This document shows, in pieces, positions 15,278 to 24,528 of a stretch of 64,000 nucleotides of DNA. A program made the position numbers and the translations under genes. The stretch is from assembly GCA_002840535.1 (NCBI GenBank), contig PHBH01000019.1, forward strand, positions 1 to 64,000. The letters run 5' to 3'. This DNA is from Deltaproteobacteria bacterium HGW-Deltaproteobacteria-15. GTDB taxonomy: Bacteria > Desulfobacterota > DSM-4660 > Desulfatiglandales > HGW-15. Each line of letters starts with the position of its first letter. Position 1 is the first letter of the stretch. The notes under the pieces were generated by a model. That model saw nothing but the letters and a program-made list of their open reading frames with translations, did no database searches and had not been told where the DNA came from.

Positions 15278-15727
15278 TCATCCTCTCTTTCGCTCCCGAT
15301 CCAGATCCCTTTTCATTTCACGCTCTTTGAGCGACCTTCGCTTGTCTATCTTCTTCTTCCCCTTGACCAGGGCAAGATCGACCTTCGCAAGACCTTTGGT
15401 AAAATAAACGAGCAAAGGGATCAGACCGTATCCCCTCTCCTCGGTCTTTCCCATCAGTCGCCGGATCTCTTCCCTTTTCATGAGGAGCTTCCGCGTCCTG
15501 ACCGGGTCCAGGTTCATGTGATGGGCGTAAGGGTAGGGGGTGATATGAAAATTGTAGAGGAAGAGCTCGCCTTTTCTGATCTTGCCATAGGCGTCCGTCA
15601 GATTGGCCCGGCCTTCTCTGAGGCTTTTCACCTCAGGCCCAAGGAGGACGATTCCCGCCTGATAGACCTCTTCGATGTTATACTCGAAAGTGGCCTTTCG
15701 ATTTTTGCAGACTATCTTCTTTTCCAT
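15278..15727 (-). CDS. smpB: SsrA-binding protein SmpB
   Basis: The 149-residue product shows the whole SmpB pattern: the OB-fold start NRKATFEYNIEEVYQAGIVL, GPEVKSLREGRANL, the HITPYPYAHHMN segment, RTRKLLM, and a Lys/Arg-rich C-terminal tail (KKKIDKRRSLKEREMKRDLDR) that mimics mRNA in the ribosome channel. It binds the tRNA-like domain of tmRNA and is essential for trans-translation. It lies immediately upstream of ssrA on the same strand and 18 bp after ptsI, so it closes the housekeeping run. Confidence 0.97.
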   Translation of the reverse strand: MEKKIVCKNRKATFEYNIEEVYQAGIVLLGPEVKSLREGRANLTDAYGKIRKGELFLYNFHITPYPYAHHMNLDPVRTRKLLMKREEIRRLMGKTEERGYGLIPLLVYFTKGLAKVDLALVKGKKKIDKRRSLKEREMKRDLDRERKRG

Positions 15728-15745
15728 AACGGTCCGCCCTGAGGG

Positions 15746-17581
15746 CTATCGGCCTTTTCGCGCAAGCGGCCTCAGGTTTTCCCTTCGCGACCGTACGGAG
15801 AGATCCTTTTCGCCACCGTCCTGATTCAGGCTCTCTATCTTTGCATAGGCAAAATTCCGGACCTTTGTGGCAGTGTCCAGTTGCATGATGCGGCGAACGT
15901 CCGTTCTTGCCTCTTTCATGGAGATGGAACGGATAAGATTCTTGACCATGGGAATGGACCAGGGCGCCATGCTCAGATTGGTGATCCCGAGGCCCAGCAG
16001 GATAAAGGCAGAGAGAGGATCTCCTGCCATTTCCCCGCACACAGACACTCTGATACCCGCATCCTTCGCCGCCTTGATCACCTGCCGGATCATCCGGAGA
16101 ATGGCCGGATGAAAGGGCTGGTACATAAAGGCCACGTGCTCGTTGATTCTGTCGATGGCAAGAGCATACTGGATGAGGTCATTGGTGCCGATGCTGAAGA
16201 AGTCCACATGCTTTGCCAGGATATCCGCCACGGCAACCGCCGAGGGAACTTCGATCATTACCCCTGTTTCTATATTCCGGTTGTACGCCATGCCGGCCCT
16301 GTCCAGGTCCGCCATCACTTCGCCCAGGATCTCCTTGGTGTCCAGAATCTCGGTAAGGCCGGAAATCATGGGAAACATCATCTGAACATTCCCGAAGGCG
16401 CTGGCCCTCAGAATCGCCTTGAGTTGTGTCTTGAATACCTCTGGCTCCTTCAGGCAGAACCGGATGGCCCGAAGCCCGAGCGCAGGATTGGCTTGCTTGG
16501 CATGGGCCAGATCCGGAGAAAACCGGTCCCCTCCCAGATCAAGGGTCCTTATGACCACAGGGGCCGGGGACAGGATTTCGGCCACCTGCTTGTAATCCTC
16601 GAAGAGCTCGTTTTCGGTCGGAAGCGCCAGGCCGCGCAGATAGTGGTATTCGGTCCTGTAAAGGCCGATCCCTTCCGCCCCGAGATCTTTTGCCGCAGTC
16701 ACCTCTTCCAGAAACTCGATATTGGCCCGGAGCTCAATCAGCTGCCCATCCAGGCTCTCTGCAGGGAGATGGCTCAGCCTGATGATCCTGGACTCGTACT
16801 GCTCATGCTGGAGCTGCTTTTCCTGATACTCGATGATCAGGTCGTCCTCCGGGTTGATGAATACCTCGCCTGAGGCCCCGTCCACGATGAGGAGGTTTCC
16901 ATCCTGCACCCGGTTGGTGACGGTTTCGAGCCCCACCACAGCGGGTATTTTCAGGGATTGTGCAATGATGGCCGCATGGGAAGTCCTGCCTCCCACATCC
17001 GTAATGAACCCCATGACCTTTCCGATATCGATCGCGCTCGTGTCGGCCGGGGAAAGCTCGTGTGCGACGATGATGACCCTGTCGCTGAAGTGAAGAGTAT
17101 TCTCGTCCTTTCTCCCTGCCAGGTTTCGGAGAATCCGCTCCGCCACCTGTTCAACATCGGCTACCCGCTCACGCAGGTATTCGTCGTCTATCTGGCTGAA
17201 GAGTTGCCGGATATGTTGCACCGACTTCATGAGAGCCCACTCGGCGTTGATCTTTTCGTTCAGAATGGCGTCGATCGTCGCATTCAGGAACATGGTGTCT
17301 TCCATGATCATGAGGTGGGTGTCCAGAATGAAGGAGTGCTGCTTGATCTGATCCGGCATGCGGTTCTTGTAGGCGATGATCTGCTCTTTCGCCGCCTCCA
17401 GTGCGCGCTTGAATCGTTCCGCCTCTTTGGACACCGACTCCTCGCTGATCAGGTACTGGTACAGTATCTTGACCCTGGACCTGTCCACGAGCCGGGCCTT
17501 CCCGATAATAATGCCGGGAGAAACGGCTATGCCCTTCAACCTGGTTGTCATCTCACCTTGTTTCTCGGTCACTTCATTCAC
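15746..17581 (-). CDS. ptsI: Phosphoenolpyruvate-protein phosphotransferase (PTS enzyme I)
   Basis: 611 residues, close to the usual 570-590. The N-terminal helical and swivel domain carries the phospho-histidine His202 in GGRTSHAAI. The C-terminal PEP-binding barrel has EGIGLYRTEY, MMFPMISG, GVMIEVPSA, SIGTNDLIQY and the Cys of VSVCGEMAGD. It transfers phosphate from PEP to HPr in the cytosol. It overlaps ptsH by 8 bp. No PTS sugar permease lies in the window; in Desulfobacterota such EI/HPr pairs often serve regulation rather than bulk sugar uptake, so the role here is open. An in-frame ATG ten codons in (MTTRLKG) is an alternative start. Confidence 0.95.
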   Translation of the reverse strand: MNEVTEKQGEMTTRLKGIAVSPGIIIGKARLVDRSRVKILYQYLISEESVSKEAERFKRALEAAKEQIIAYKNRMPDQIKQHSFILDTHLMIMEDTMFLNATIDAILNEKINAEWALMKSVQHIRQLFSQIDDEYLRERVADVEQVAERILRNLAGRKDENTLHFSDRVIIVAHELSPADTSAIDIGKVMGFITDVGGRTSHAAIIAQSLKIPAVVGLETVTNRVQDGNLLIVDGASGEVFINPEDDLIIEYQEKQLQHEQYESRIIRLSHLPAESLDGQLIELRANIEFLEEVTAAKDLGAEGIGLYRTEYHYLRGLALPTENELFEDYKQVAEILSPAPVVIRTLDLGGDRFSPDLAHAKQANPALGLRAIRFCLKEPEVFKTQLKAILRASAFGNVQMMFPMISGLTEILDTKEILGEVMADLDRAGMAYNRNIETGVMIEVPSAVAVADILAKHVDFFSIGTNDLIQYALAIDRINEHVAFMYQPFHPAILRMIRQVIKAAKDAGIRVSVCGEMAGDPLSAFILLGLGITNLSMAPWSIPMVKNLIRSISMKEARTDVRRIMQLDTATKVRNFAYAKIESLNQDGGEKDLSVRSRRENLRPLARKGR

Positions 17582-17840
17582 CGAATCTCTGTTCGAATAA
17601 GTGGGTCATTGCTTCCATCAACAAATCGGCATCCTCTCCGACGGCCCTCAGCTGCACCTCAGTGCCTTTTGGACAGGCCAGCGTCAGCAGACTGAGTATG
17701 CTGGAGCCCTCGACTTCATGCTCATCCTTCTTGAAGTAAAGCTTTGACCTGAACTGTCCTGCCAAAGCTACAATCCTTGCCGCACAACGGGCATGCAAGC
17801 CAAGATCATTCTGTATTCTGAGATTCCTTACGACTTCCAT
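17574..17840 (-). CDS. ptsH: Phosphocarrier protein HPr
   Basis: The ATG at 17840 gives 88 residues, the normal HPr length; the longer frame to 17960 has no family support. His16 sits in the NDLGLHARCAARIV motif and accepts phosphate from enzyme I. Ser47 lies in the EGSSILSLL helix at the position phosphorylated by HPr kinase in other bacteria. TLACPKGTEVQL and GEDADLLMEAM complete the fold. The gene follows rsmI by 44 bp and overlaps ptsI. Confidence 0.93.
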   Translation of the reverse strand: MEVVRNLRIQNDLGLHARCAARIVALAGQFRSKLYFKKDEHEVEGSSILSLLTLACPKGTEVQLRAVGEDADLLMEAMTHLFEQRFGE

Positions 17841-17884
17841 CCAACCGAGATCAGCCTCTTTCCGGTCCGTCGAATGCTGGATTC

Positions 17885-18796
17885 CTACCGCTCTTCCGCA
17901 GGGATGGACTCCTTCTTCCCTCTCCTGAAGGAGAGGCATGCCTTGTATACTCTTCTCCACGGCACGCCTTCTTCTTCTGCGATCCTTTTTGCAATGTCCT
18001 TCACACTCATTATATTTTTGCTCATGAGTTTCTCAATCGTTTTCTTAATTCTTTCATCAAGGACGATCTCTTTGTCGCCCCCCGCCCTTCCTGCCACTAC
18101 AATGGTGTACTCTCCCCTCGCCTGATTCCGGTCGATTCTTTCCAGAAGATCGCTGACCCGGCCGTGGATGACCTCCTCGTGAATCTTTGAAATCTCCCTG
18201 AGGAGAACCATCTCCCGGTCTCCCAGGATTTCGAGGACATCCGACAGCATTTCCTTCACCCGGTGAGGCGCCTCGAAGAACACGAGGGTTCGAGAGTCGG
18301 AAGCCAGCTCCTCGAGCTCTGCCCGTCTCTTCCCTGACTTGTTAGCCGGAAATCCGAAGAAAACGAATTTCTCGCCCCTCATGCCCGAAATGGAGAGGGC
18401 TGCCGTCACAGCAGAAGGTCCTGGGATGGGGGAAATCCTGATTTCCGCTTCTGCAGCCTGTCTCGCAAGCAGAACCCCCGGGTCTGAAACACCGGGGGTG
18501 CCTGCATTCGTTACGAGAGCCACATTCGAACCGGATTCCAATCTTCGGATCAGTTCCGTCCCTTTGAACCTTTGATTGTGCTGATTGTAGCCGGTCACCT
18601 TCGTCTGAATTCCGAAATGCCTGCACAGCACCCGGGTATGTTGCACGCTCTCGGCTGCAATCAGATCGACCTCCTTCAGCACCCGGAGTGCCCTGAGGGT
18701 GATATCCTCCAGATTGCCGATGGGAGTAGAGACCACATAGAGGGTGCCGGTCCCTCCGCTTCTGAAGGTTTCCTCTCCATTTTCGTGAGGCTCCAC
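17885..18796 (-). CDS. rsmI: 16S rRNA (cytidine1402-2'-O)-methyltransferase RsmI
   Basis: 303 residues with the tetrapyrrole-methylase-like fold: LYVVSTPIGNLEDITLRAL at the N-terminus, GYNQHNQ, the SAM-binding TNAGTPGVSDPG, IPGPSAVTAALSISG, and FFGFPANKSGKRR. These are diagnostic of RsmI, which modifies the ribosomal P-site residue C1402. The loop that is usually AEDTRHT is AESVQHT here, a small deviation. The gene heads a run with ptsH, ptsI and smpB, separated from yraN by about 180 bp. Confidence 0.95.
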   Translation of the reverse strand: MEPHENGEETFRSGGTGTLYVVSTPIGNLEDITLRALRVLKEVDLIAAESVQHTRVLCRHFGIQTKVTGYNQHNQRFKGTELIRRLESGSNVALVTNAGTPGVSDPGVLLARQAAEAEIRISPIPGPSAVTAALSISGMRGEKFVFFGFPANKSGKRRAELEELASDSRTLVFFEAPHRVKEMLSDVLEILGDREMVLLREISKIHEEVIHGRVSDLLERIDRNQARGEYTIVVAGRAGGDKEIVLDERIKKTIEKLMSKNIMSVKDIAKRIAEEEGVPWRRVYKACLSFRRGKKESIPAEER

Positions 18797-18979
18797 ACTC
18801 CCCCACTGCCGGTCATGCCAGTTCGGTGTTCAGAGTTCAGTGAACTTCAGCCCCTATTGGCTGCTGCCGCTTCAGCGACGGGTTTCCCCCGGCTAAGACC
18901 CGGCAGGAAAAACCCTGATTTCAACACCTTTTTCTTTTCGCTTTGCTCTATGCGCCGTGCGCATTTTTTCAGCAGCCTG

Positions 18980-19345
18980 CTAATACGCCAGGTCAAAGGC
19001 ATTCTTCACGACCTCAATTTCATTCGCTCCGTCGCTCACGCGCACCGCCACCACATCAAACCTGGATTTTACATTGCAGCAATTGTTGGCCTTCATGTAG
19101 GCAAGCGCCACCTTTGAGAGTTGTCTTTTCTTTCTGTCAGTCACAGCCGACTTGGCGTATTCCAGGCTTCTGCCCCTTGTTTTGATTTCGACAAACACAA
19201 GCGTTTCTCCGTCCTTTGCGACGAGGTCCACCTCCCCCAAGGCACAACGGTAGTTTCGGGCAACACACCTGTATCCCAGGCTCAGGAGCTTCTCCAGGGC
19301 CAGCATCTCTCCTTCCCGGCCCAAATCCAGTCTTTCTCTGGTCAA
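18980..19345 (-). CDS. yraN: UPF0102 (YraN) endonuclease-fold protein
   Basis: 121 residues with the family pattern: REGEMLALEKLLSLGYRCVARNYR, then GEVDLVAKDGETLVFVEIKTR, a PD-(D/E)xK-like Asp...Glu-x-Lys core, then SAVTDRKKRQL and FDVVAV. The start is a TTG whose last two bases overlap the rnhB stop (TTGA), implying translational coupling. YraN is almost always next to rnhB; a role in nucleic-acid processing is assumed, not proven. Confidence 0.92.
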   Translation of the reverse strand: MTRERLDLGREGEMLALEKLLSLGYRCVARNYRCALGEVDLVAKDGETLVFVEIKTRGRSLEYAKSAVTDRKKRQLSKVALAYMKANNCCNVKSRFDVVAVRVSDGANEIEVVKNAFDLAY

Positions 19346-19983
19346 TCACATACCCCTCTGAAAGATGTCCGGTGGATCGGGCAGGGGCCGTGCCGCTTCA
19401 ACGATGCCTGATGCCGGGGTGTGGCATACCCCTTGTTTTCAGAGAACCCGTACTGCGGGAACTGCTCATGATAGGCGCACATGAGCCGGTCTCGATACAC
19501 TTTGGCCACAATCGATGCGGCGGAGATGCTTTGACTGAGCGAGTCCCCATGGACAAGGCATTTCTGTGGAAACGACATGGGGATCCCGTGTGGTCCGTCT
19601 ACAAGACAGAGGTGAGGCGCCGGAGTCAGGCAAGAGATAGCCTTTTTCATGGCCCTCAAAGAAGCTTGAAGGATATTGATGTCATCGATGACCTTCTCCG
19701 AGACTACCCCCACCCCTACCGCAACAGCCTCTTTCTGGATCAGGCAAAAGGATTCTTCCCTTGCCTTCTCGGTCATTTGCTTGGAATCCTTGATTCCCGG
19801 ATAGGTTACCCCTTCAGGCATGATAACGGCTGCCGCCACCACAGGACCGGCAAGAGGGCCTCTTCCCGCCTCATCGACGCCGGCAATCCATTGGTAACCT
19901 GCATTGCGCGCCATCGACTCGTAATAGAGAGGGTCTACTTCCACCGGGAACCGGCTTCGGGGGAATAGAGGTAGGTCGCTCAC
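19342..19983 (-). CDS. rnhB: Ribonuclease HII
   Basis: 213 residues. It carries the RNase HII signatures GVDEAGRGPLAGPVVAAAV (catalytic Asp-Glu), IKDSKQMTEKAREE, the Asp of CLVDGPHG, and ISAASIVAKVYRDRLM with the last catalytic Asp. GYATPRHQASLKRHGPCPIHRTSF closes the protein. It cleaves RNA in RNA-DNA hybrids and single misincorporated ribonucleotides. It lies about 95 bp after rplS and overlaps yraN by 4 bases. Confidence 0.97.
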   Translation of the reverse strand: MSDLPLFPRSRFPVEVDPLYYESMARNAGYQWIAGVDEAGRGPLAGPVVAAAVIMPEGVTYPGIKDSKQMTEKAREESFCLIQKEAVAVGVGVVSEKVIDDINILQASLRAMKKAISCLTPAPHLCLVDGPHGIPMSFPQKCLVHGDSLSQSISAASIVAKVYRDRLMCAYHEQFPQYGFSENKGYATPRHQASLKRHGPCPIHRTSFRGVCD

Positions 19984-20078
19984 TGATTTCCGTCAGACCC
20001 GCCCGGGGATGGTGCTCTCAGGACTTGACTTGCACCCAGCCAAGGCCATGACTTCTTACACTCGCCCAGGCATTTGAA

Positions 20079-20423
20079 TCAGGTTCTTTTTTCTTTGATT
20101 CGGGCAGCCTTACCCTTCAGATTCCGCATGTAATAAATCCTGCCCCTTCTCACCTTTCCTCGGGTCACGATTTCTATTCTATCGATGTTGGGCGAATGAA
20201 TTGGAAACACCCTCTCCACCCCTATCCCGTAGGAGATTTTCCGAACGGTAAATGTAGCGCCGGTGTTTCCTTTTCTTCTTCTGATCACCGCACCCTGAAA
20301 GACCTGGATGCGCTCTTTATCACCTTCTTTGATTATCGCGTGAACCCTGACCGTATCGCCCGGCCTGAAGTCAGGGATATCGATCCGCATCTGTTCTCGT
20401 TCCAAAGCCTGTATGATGTCCAT
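20079..20423 (-). CDS. rplS: 50S ribosomal protein L19
   Basis: 114 residues with the L19 landmarks [57 protein letters not shown] and [13 protein letters not shown]. It stabilises the 30S-50S interface. It follows the SPOUT methyltransferase and trmD in the conserved rpsP-rimM-trmD-rplS order. Confidence 0.98.
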   Translation of the reverse strand: MDIIQALEREQMRIDIPDFRPGDTVRVHAIIKEGDKERIQVFQGAVIRRRKGNTGATFTVRKISYGIGVERVFPIHSPNIDRIEIVTRGKVRRGRIYYMRNLKGKAARIKEKRT

Positions 20424-20516
20424 AGTCCCCTCTCCTCTTCTCAGCAGGTTGAAGCCGTCAGTATCCCGGTTACAGCAAGTTCACCTGCATAAAATTTATT
20501 GGAATGATTCCCGCTT

Positions 20517-21077
20517 CTATCCCGGGTTTCCTGCCAGCCTGTCAAGTATGATTGCGGCAGCCGCCCTCACGGAGAGATGGTTATATTCCGTACCCCCTTT
20601 AATTGGATCCAGAATGTAGTCCACACTCTCCAGAATCTCTCTGTCAAGACCCCACGCTGTACCGAAAAGCAGCAGGATCGCTTTGGAAGATCGGACCAGG
20701 CCCTTTGCCGCTGCGTAGGAAAGGGGTTTCTCTTCCTGTCTGGTTGCGTCCGTGGCGATCAGAAGGGGGACTTCCCCTTCCAAATTCCCTATATCTCCCA
20801 CTGCTTCCTGGATCGACGAACAAACCCTCACCAGTTCCATGGCCTCTTTCCGGTGGGGGTTGTACGCTGCGCCGTACCCGACCTTCCAGTGTTCAAGAAT
20901 CCTGGTTGCCAACTCCTGCTGGTCCAAAAGGGGCGTAATGATGTAGAATCTTCTTACCCCGTAGGTTCTGGCCGCCCTGGAAAGATCGTGAAGATCAAAA
21001 TTCGTAATCGCCGAGGCGATCCTTTGTCGATTCTTGTTGTATACGGGATAATGAACCAGCCCAATATACAGTTTCAT
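20517..21077 (-). CDS. SPOUT-class RNA methyltransferase (Methyltrn_RNA_4-like)
   Basis: 186 residues. The N-terminus (MKLYIGLVHYPVYNKNRQRIASAITNFDLHD...) and the C-terminal knot elements (LLLFGTAWGLDREIL, DYILDPIKGGTEYNHLSVRAA) match the small SPOUT family commonly placed between trmD and rplS in Desulfobacterota, Thermotogae and Aquificae. It should use S-adenosylmethionine; the RNA target is not known to me. Its ATG overlaps the trmD stop (ATGA), indicating one operon and translational coupling. Confidence 0.88.
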   Translation of the reverse strand: MKLYIGLVHYPVYNKNRQRIASAITNFDLHDLSRAARTYGVRRFYIITPLLDQQELATRILEHWKVGYGAAYNPHRKEAMELVRVCSSIQEAVGDIGNLEGEVPLLIATDATRQEEKPLSYAAAKGLVRSSKAILLLFGTAWGLDREILESVDYILDPIKGGTEYNHLSVRAAAAIILDRLAGNPG

Positions 21078-21853
21078 TTCGCAAGAGGAGTGGTTTTGCC
21101 GTTCTTCTCGACGCCTGCTTCAGTCAATTCTTTCCTGATCTCGGCAAGCAGCTCTTTGTCTTCCCGGTTTAACTCCTTTTTTTCGAGGAGGTCAGGCCTC
21201 TTCTGAAACGTCCTCCTGATGGACTCCGCCCTCCTCCACTTTCGGATTTTCTCATGATCGCCTGAGAGCAGAACCTCAGGAACCTCCTCGTTTTGAAAGA
21301 TCCTCGGCCTTGTATAGTGAGGATACTCGAGCAAACCTTCCTCAAAAGAGTCTTCCAGGTTCGAGTTTTCCCCTCCCAGAACACCCGGGATAAGGCGAGT
21401 CACTGCGTCCGCAACGATCATGGCCGGAAGCTCCCCGCCTGTCAGGACATAATCCCCGATGGAGATCTCCAGGTCCACATACCCTTTTCTGATTCTTTCA
21501 TCCACTCCTTCGTATCGGCCGCAGATCAGCACCAGTTGATCCATTCTGGAGAGCTCCCATGCAACCGATTGTTCGAAACGGATGCCCTGGGGAGTCAGCA
21601 GTATTACGCGTCTTTTCTCGCCGATCCTTTCTATGGATTGAAGGGCGCGAAAAATAGGCCCCGGCTTCATCACCATACCGTCCCCTCCGCCGTAGGGACG
21701 GTCGTCGGTGGTATGGTGCGGCCCCCGGGCAAAAGAGCGAATGTTGGTAAGCCTGATATCCACCAACCCCCTTCGAACGGCTCGGCCCACTATGCTTTCG
21801 TTCAGGAAAGGGGTAAAAAGATCGGGGAAAAGCGTGAGGACATCAAGCCTCAT
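21074..21853 (-). CDS. trmD: tRNA (guanine37-N1)-methyltransferase TrmD
   Basis: 259 residues. It shows MRLDVLTLFPDLF, RPYGGGDGMVMKPGPIF, the trefoil-knot SAM site ILLTPQGIRFEQS and CGRYEGVDERI, then EISIGDYVLTGGELPAM with the catalytic Asp, and HYTRPRIF. TrmD methylates G37 next to the anticodon and prevents +1 frameshifting. It overlaps rimM by 11 bases and the SPOUT gene by 4. Confidence 0.98.
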   Translation of the reverse strand: MRLDVLTLFPDLFTPFLNESIVGRAVRRGLVDIRLTNIRSFARGPHHTTDDRPYGGGDGMVMKPGPIFRALQSIERIGEKRRVILLTPQGIRFEQSVAWELSRMDQLVLICGRYEGVDERIRKGYVDLEISIGDYVLTGGELPAMIVADAVTRLIPGVLGGENSNLEDSFEEGLLEYPHYTRPRIFQNEEVPEVLLSGDHEKIRKWRRAESIRRTFQKRPDLLEKKELNREDKELLAEIRKELTEAGVEKNGKTTPLAK

Positions 21854-22376
21854 TCAGATCAAGCAGCCCCTCCACATCCGAGATGATCATTTTCCCGCCC
21901 GGAAGATCGATGTCCTCCACGACGCCGTGGACGGCAGGGACAAGGATTTCCGATTCTCCGTTCCGGACCACATAAATATCGTTGCTCCCTGTGGACAGGA
22001 TGTTTTCAATCTCGCCGATATACGAGCCGGTCTTCAGATAGACTTCCAGCCCAATGATCTCATGCCAGAAGAATTCATCCTGATCCTTTTGATCAAGACC
22101 GCTCTTTTCTACATAGATGGAAGCCCCCCGTATCCTCTCGGCCTCTTCAATGGAACTCAGCCCCTTCAATTTCATCAGGAAGGCCCCCTTGTGGGGGTGG
22201 ACTGAAACCACTTCCTCCGCCTGCCATTCACCACTGCGGTTTCGAAGAAACACCGCGCGACTTGCAAGGAAAGAATCCCCGGACTCCGCATAAGAATCGA
22301 TGCGCAGAAGTCCACCCAGTCCGTGTGGCCGGAGCACCTTTCCCAGGAGAAGAAGGTTATCGGGCTCTTCTTTCAA
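21843..22376 (-). CDS. rimM: Ribosome maturation factor RimM
   Basis: 177 residues with LLLGKVLRPHGLGGLLRIDSYAES at the start, a PRC-barrel half (FFWHEIIGLEVYLKTGSYIGEI, NDIYVV) and the ending IDLPGGKMIISDVEGLLDLN. It binds S19 and assists 30S head assembly. The start is a TTG placed directly after the khpA stop codon, so expression should depend on khpA translation. Confidence 0.96.
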   Translation of the reverse strand: MKEEPDNLLLLGKVLRPHGLGGLLRIDSYAESGDSFLASRAVFLRNRSGEWQAEEVVSVHPHKGAFLMKLKGLSSIEEAERIRGASIYVEKSGLDQKDQDEFFWHEIIGLEVYLKTGSYIGEIENILSTGSNDIYVVRNGESEILVPAVHGVVEDIDLPGGKMIISDVEGLLDLNEA

Positions 22377-22607
22377 CTATTCAATGATCTCCAAAACGGA
22401 TCTCTTATTGATCTTGGTAGAAGCAGCGCTGAGGATCGTTCGCATTGCCCTGGCCGTTCGACCCTGCTTTCCAATGACCTTGCCCAGGTCTTCCTTAGCT
22501 ACCTTCAACTCAATCACAGAAGTCTGTTCGCCCTCGATCTCCGAAACTACCACCTCTTCCGGCTTATCCACCAACGCCTTAGCGATGTACGTGATCAAGT
22601 CCTTCAT
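22377..22607 (-). CDS. khpA: KhpA-type KH-domain RNA-binding protein
   Basis: 76 residues: [19 protein letters not shown], then [26 protein letters not shown] with the GxxG loop (GKQG) of a KH domain. The family binds RNA, often with KhpB, and influences cell division and translation in other bacteria. Its place between rpsP and rimM is the standard one. Confidence 0.95.
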   Translation of the reverse strand: MKDLITYIAKALVDKPEEVVVSEIEGEQTSVIELKVAKEDLGKVIGKQGRTARAMRTILSAASTKINKRSVLEIIE

Positions 22608-22660
22608 CTTTCACCTCCGTTCTCGAATTCACACCCACTTTCGGAGTAGCTTCCGGTATC

Positions 22661-22903
22661 CTAGAGCAATCCTTGATCTTTCAGGATAGCCCTCGCTGAT
22701 TCCGAGGCGGTGGCCCCCCGCTCCAGCCAGTGCTGGATCTTATCCTTGTGCAGGTCAATTCGGGCAGGCTGGGTCTTGGGATCGTAGTATCCAAGGACCT
22801 CCAAGAACTTGCCATCCCTGGGAGACTGCGATTCGGCTGCTATCAGCCTATAGTAAGGCTTTTTCTTGGATCCCATTCTCGTCAATCGAATTCTCACGGC
22901 CAT
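22661..22903 (-). CDS. rpsP: 30S ribosomal protein S16
   Basis: 80 residues: MAVRIRLTRMGSKKKPYYRLIAAES, RDGKFLEVLGYYDP and DKIQHWLERGATASESARAI are all diagnostic. It is an early 30S assembly protein. It lies 38 bp after ffh. Confidence 0.98.
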   Translation of the reverse strand: MAVRIRLTRMGSKKKPYYRLIAAESQSPRDGKFLEVLGYYDPKTQPARIDLHKDKIQHWLERGATASESARAILKDQGLL

Positions 22904-22941
22904 TGATCAAATCACCCCCTTTTTTTCTACATCGAACTGCT

Positions 22942-24267
22942 TCAGTGGAACATCGACGGAAGTCGCTGAAGTCCTTTTCTCGTGATATCTTCCATCATCT
23001 TTTTGGTCTGGGTAAAATTCTTCAGCAGCAGATTCACGTCCTGGATGCTGGTTCCACTCCCTCTTGCTATTCGTTTTCTTCTGCTGCCGTTTATGATTTT
23101 GTGATTGCGTCTTTCATCTCTCGTCATGGAGTTGATGATCGCTTCAATCTTGACCAACTCCCCTTCATCCGGCTTCAGGTTTTTCAACTCCTTGAGTTTG
23201 CCGAGTCCCGGCAGCATCCCGATGATCTGCTCCAGAGACCCGATCTTTTTCATCTGGCCCAATTGCGCGCGGAAGTCCTCCAGATCGAACTCCCGGTTCT
23301 TGAGTTTGCTCTGAAGCTTCAACGCCTCCTTCTCGTCAAAGGTGGCCTGCGCTTTTTCAATGAGGGAGAGCATGTCCCCCATTCCCAGTACTCTGGAAGC
23401 AACCCGTTCAGGATGAAACGGCTCCAGGGCGTCCATTTTCTCGCCCACCCCAATGAATTTGATTGGTTTGCCGGTGATGGAGCGGATGGAAAGTGCAGCG
23501 CCTCCCCTGGCATCCCCCTCCATTTTTGTGAGGACCACGCCCGTGATGTCCAGAAGCCGGTTGAATTCCTTCGCCACATTGACCGCATCCTGTCCGGTCA
23601 TTGCATCGGCCACCAGCAAGATCTCCGCAGGCTCCACTCTCGCCTTGATTTTGACCAACTCGTCCATCAACGTCTCGTCTATGTGAAGACGCCCGGCAGT
23701 GTCGATCACCAGAACGTCGGAACCTGCGCCGGAACCCTTTGCCAGAGCTTCAAGACAGATGTTCTCGGGTTTCGCGCCGTCTTCCGAGGGGTGGACCGGA
23801 ATATTTAACTGAGAGCCCAACTTCTTAAGCTGATCAATGGCAGCCGGCCGGTACACGTCCGCGGGCACCAGGTAGGGATTTCTCCCGCTCTTTCGGAGAA
23901 AAAGGGCAAGCTTGCCTGCGGTGGTCGTCTTCCCTGACCCCTGGAGCCCGACCAGCATCACGGAAAACGGGGTTCGCCCGGTGAGGTTGAGCCCTTGCCC
24001 GGATTCTCCCATCAGTTTGACGAGTTCTTCGTGAACGATCTTGATCACTTGCTGGCCGGGCGTCAGGCTGTCCAGCACCTCACTCCCTACGGAACGCTCG
24101 CGAATATCCTCAATGAATTTCTTGACAACCTTGAAATGGACGTCCGCCTCAAGCAAAGCCAGGCGGACTTCCTTGAGGCCATCGGCAATATTTTTTTCGC
24201 TCAGCTTGCCTTGGCCCTTCAGTTTTTTGAAGGTTCGGTTCAGTTTTTCTGTTAAACTCTCAAACAC
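22942..24267 (-). CDS. ffh: Signal recognition particle GTPase Ffh
   Basis: 441 residues: helical N domain; G domain with GLQGSGKTTTAGKLA, DVYRPAAIDQL, DTAGRLHID, TKMEGDARGGAALS and GVGEKMDALEPF; then a Met-rich M domain (MTRDERRNHKIINGSRRKRIARGSG) that binds 4.5S RNA and signal sequences. The start codon is GTG with AAGGA about 9 bases upstream. It delivers nascent membrane proteins to FtsY and SecYEG. It heads the ribosomal-maturation operon. Confidence 0.98.
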   Translation of the reverse strand: MFESLTEKLNRTFKKLKGQGKLSEKNIADGLKEVRLALLEADVHFKVVKKFIEDIRERSVGSEVLDSLTPGQQVIKIVHEELVKLMGESGQGLNLTGRTPFSVMLVGLQGSGKTTTAGKLALFLRKSGRNPYLVPADVYRPAAIDQLKKLGSQLNIPVHPSEDGAKPENICLEALAKGSGAGSDVLVIDTAGRLHIDETLMDELVKIKARVEPAEILLVADAMTGQDAVNVAKEFNRLLDITGVVLTKMEGDARGGAALSIRSITGKPIKFIGVGEKMDALEPFHPERVASRVLGMGDMLSLIEKAQATFDEKEALKLQSKLKNREFDLEDFRAQLGQMKKIGSLEQIIGMLPGLGKLKELKNLKPDEGELVKIEAIINSMTRDERRNHKIINGSRRKRIARGSGTSIQDVNLLLKNFTQTKKMMEDITRKGLQRLPSMFH

Positions 24268-24302
24268 TCTCTGAGTTCCTTGACTCTGGACGAATTTTTC
24301 AA

Positions 24303-24330
24303 ATTAACCTGTGCTTTTCCTCTTTGTCAA
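24303..24330 (-). promoter_or_regulatory. Sigma-70-like promoter for the ffh operon
   Basis: Reading the minus strand, TTGACA (24330-24325), a 16-base spacer and GTTAAT (24308-24303, 4 of 6 matches) lie about 35 bp before the ffh start. The remaining spacer up to 24528 is AT-rich and otherwise empty. Confidence 0.5.
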
Positions 24331-24528
24331 GCCAAAACCCGGGAAAGTCCAGTGATCTTTCCGATTTTCAAGATATTACCATATAGTAATACGCATAAAA
24401 ACCTTTTTAGCCTGTAAAAAATCAGGAGATCGACATATTCAGGCCATTTTCCGATTGTATTGAATCCCCGAAAAAATTAAGATCGAACGCTCCCAGGTAA
24501 AGCTTTCGCTGGCTGTTTCCTCATAAAG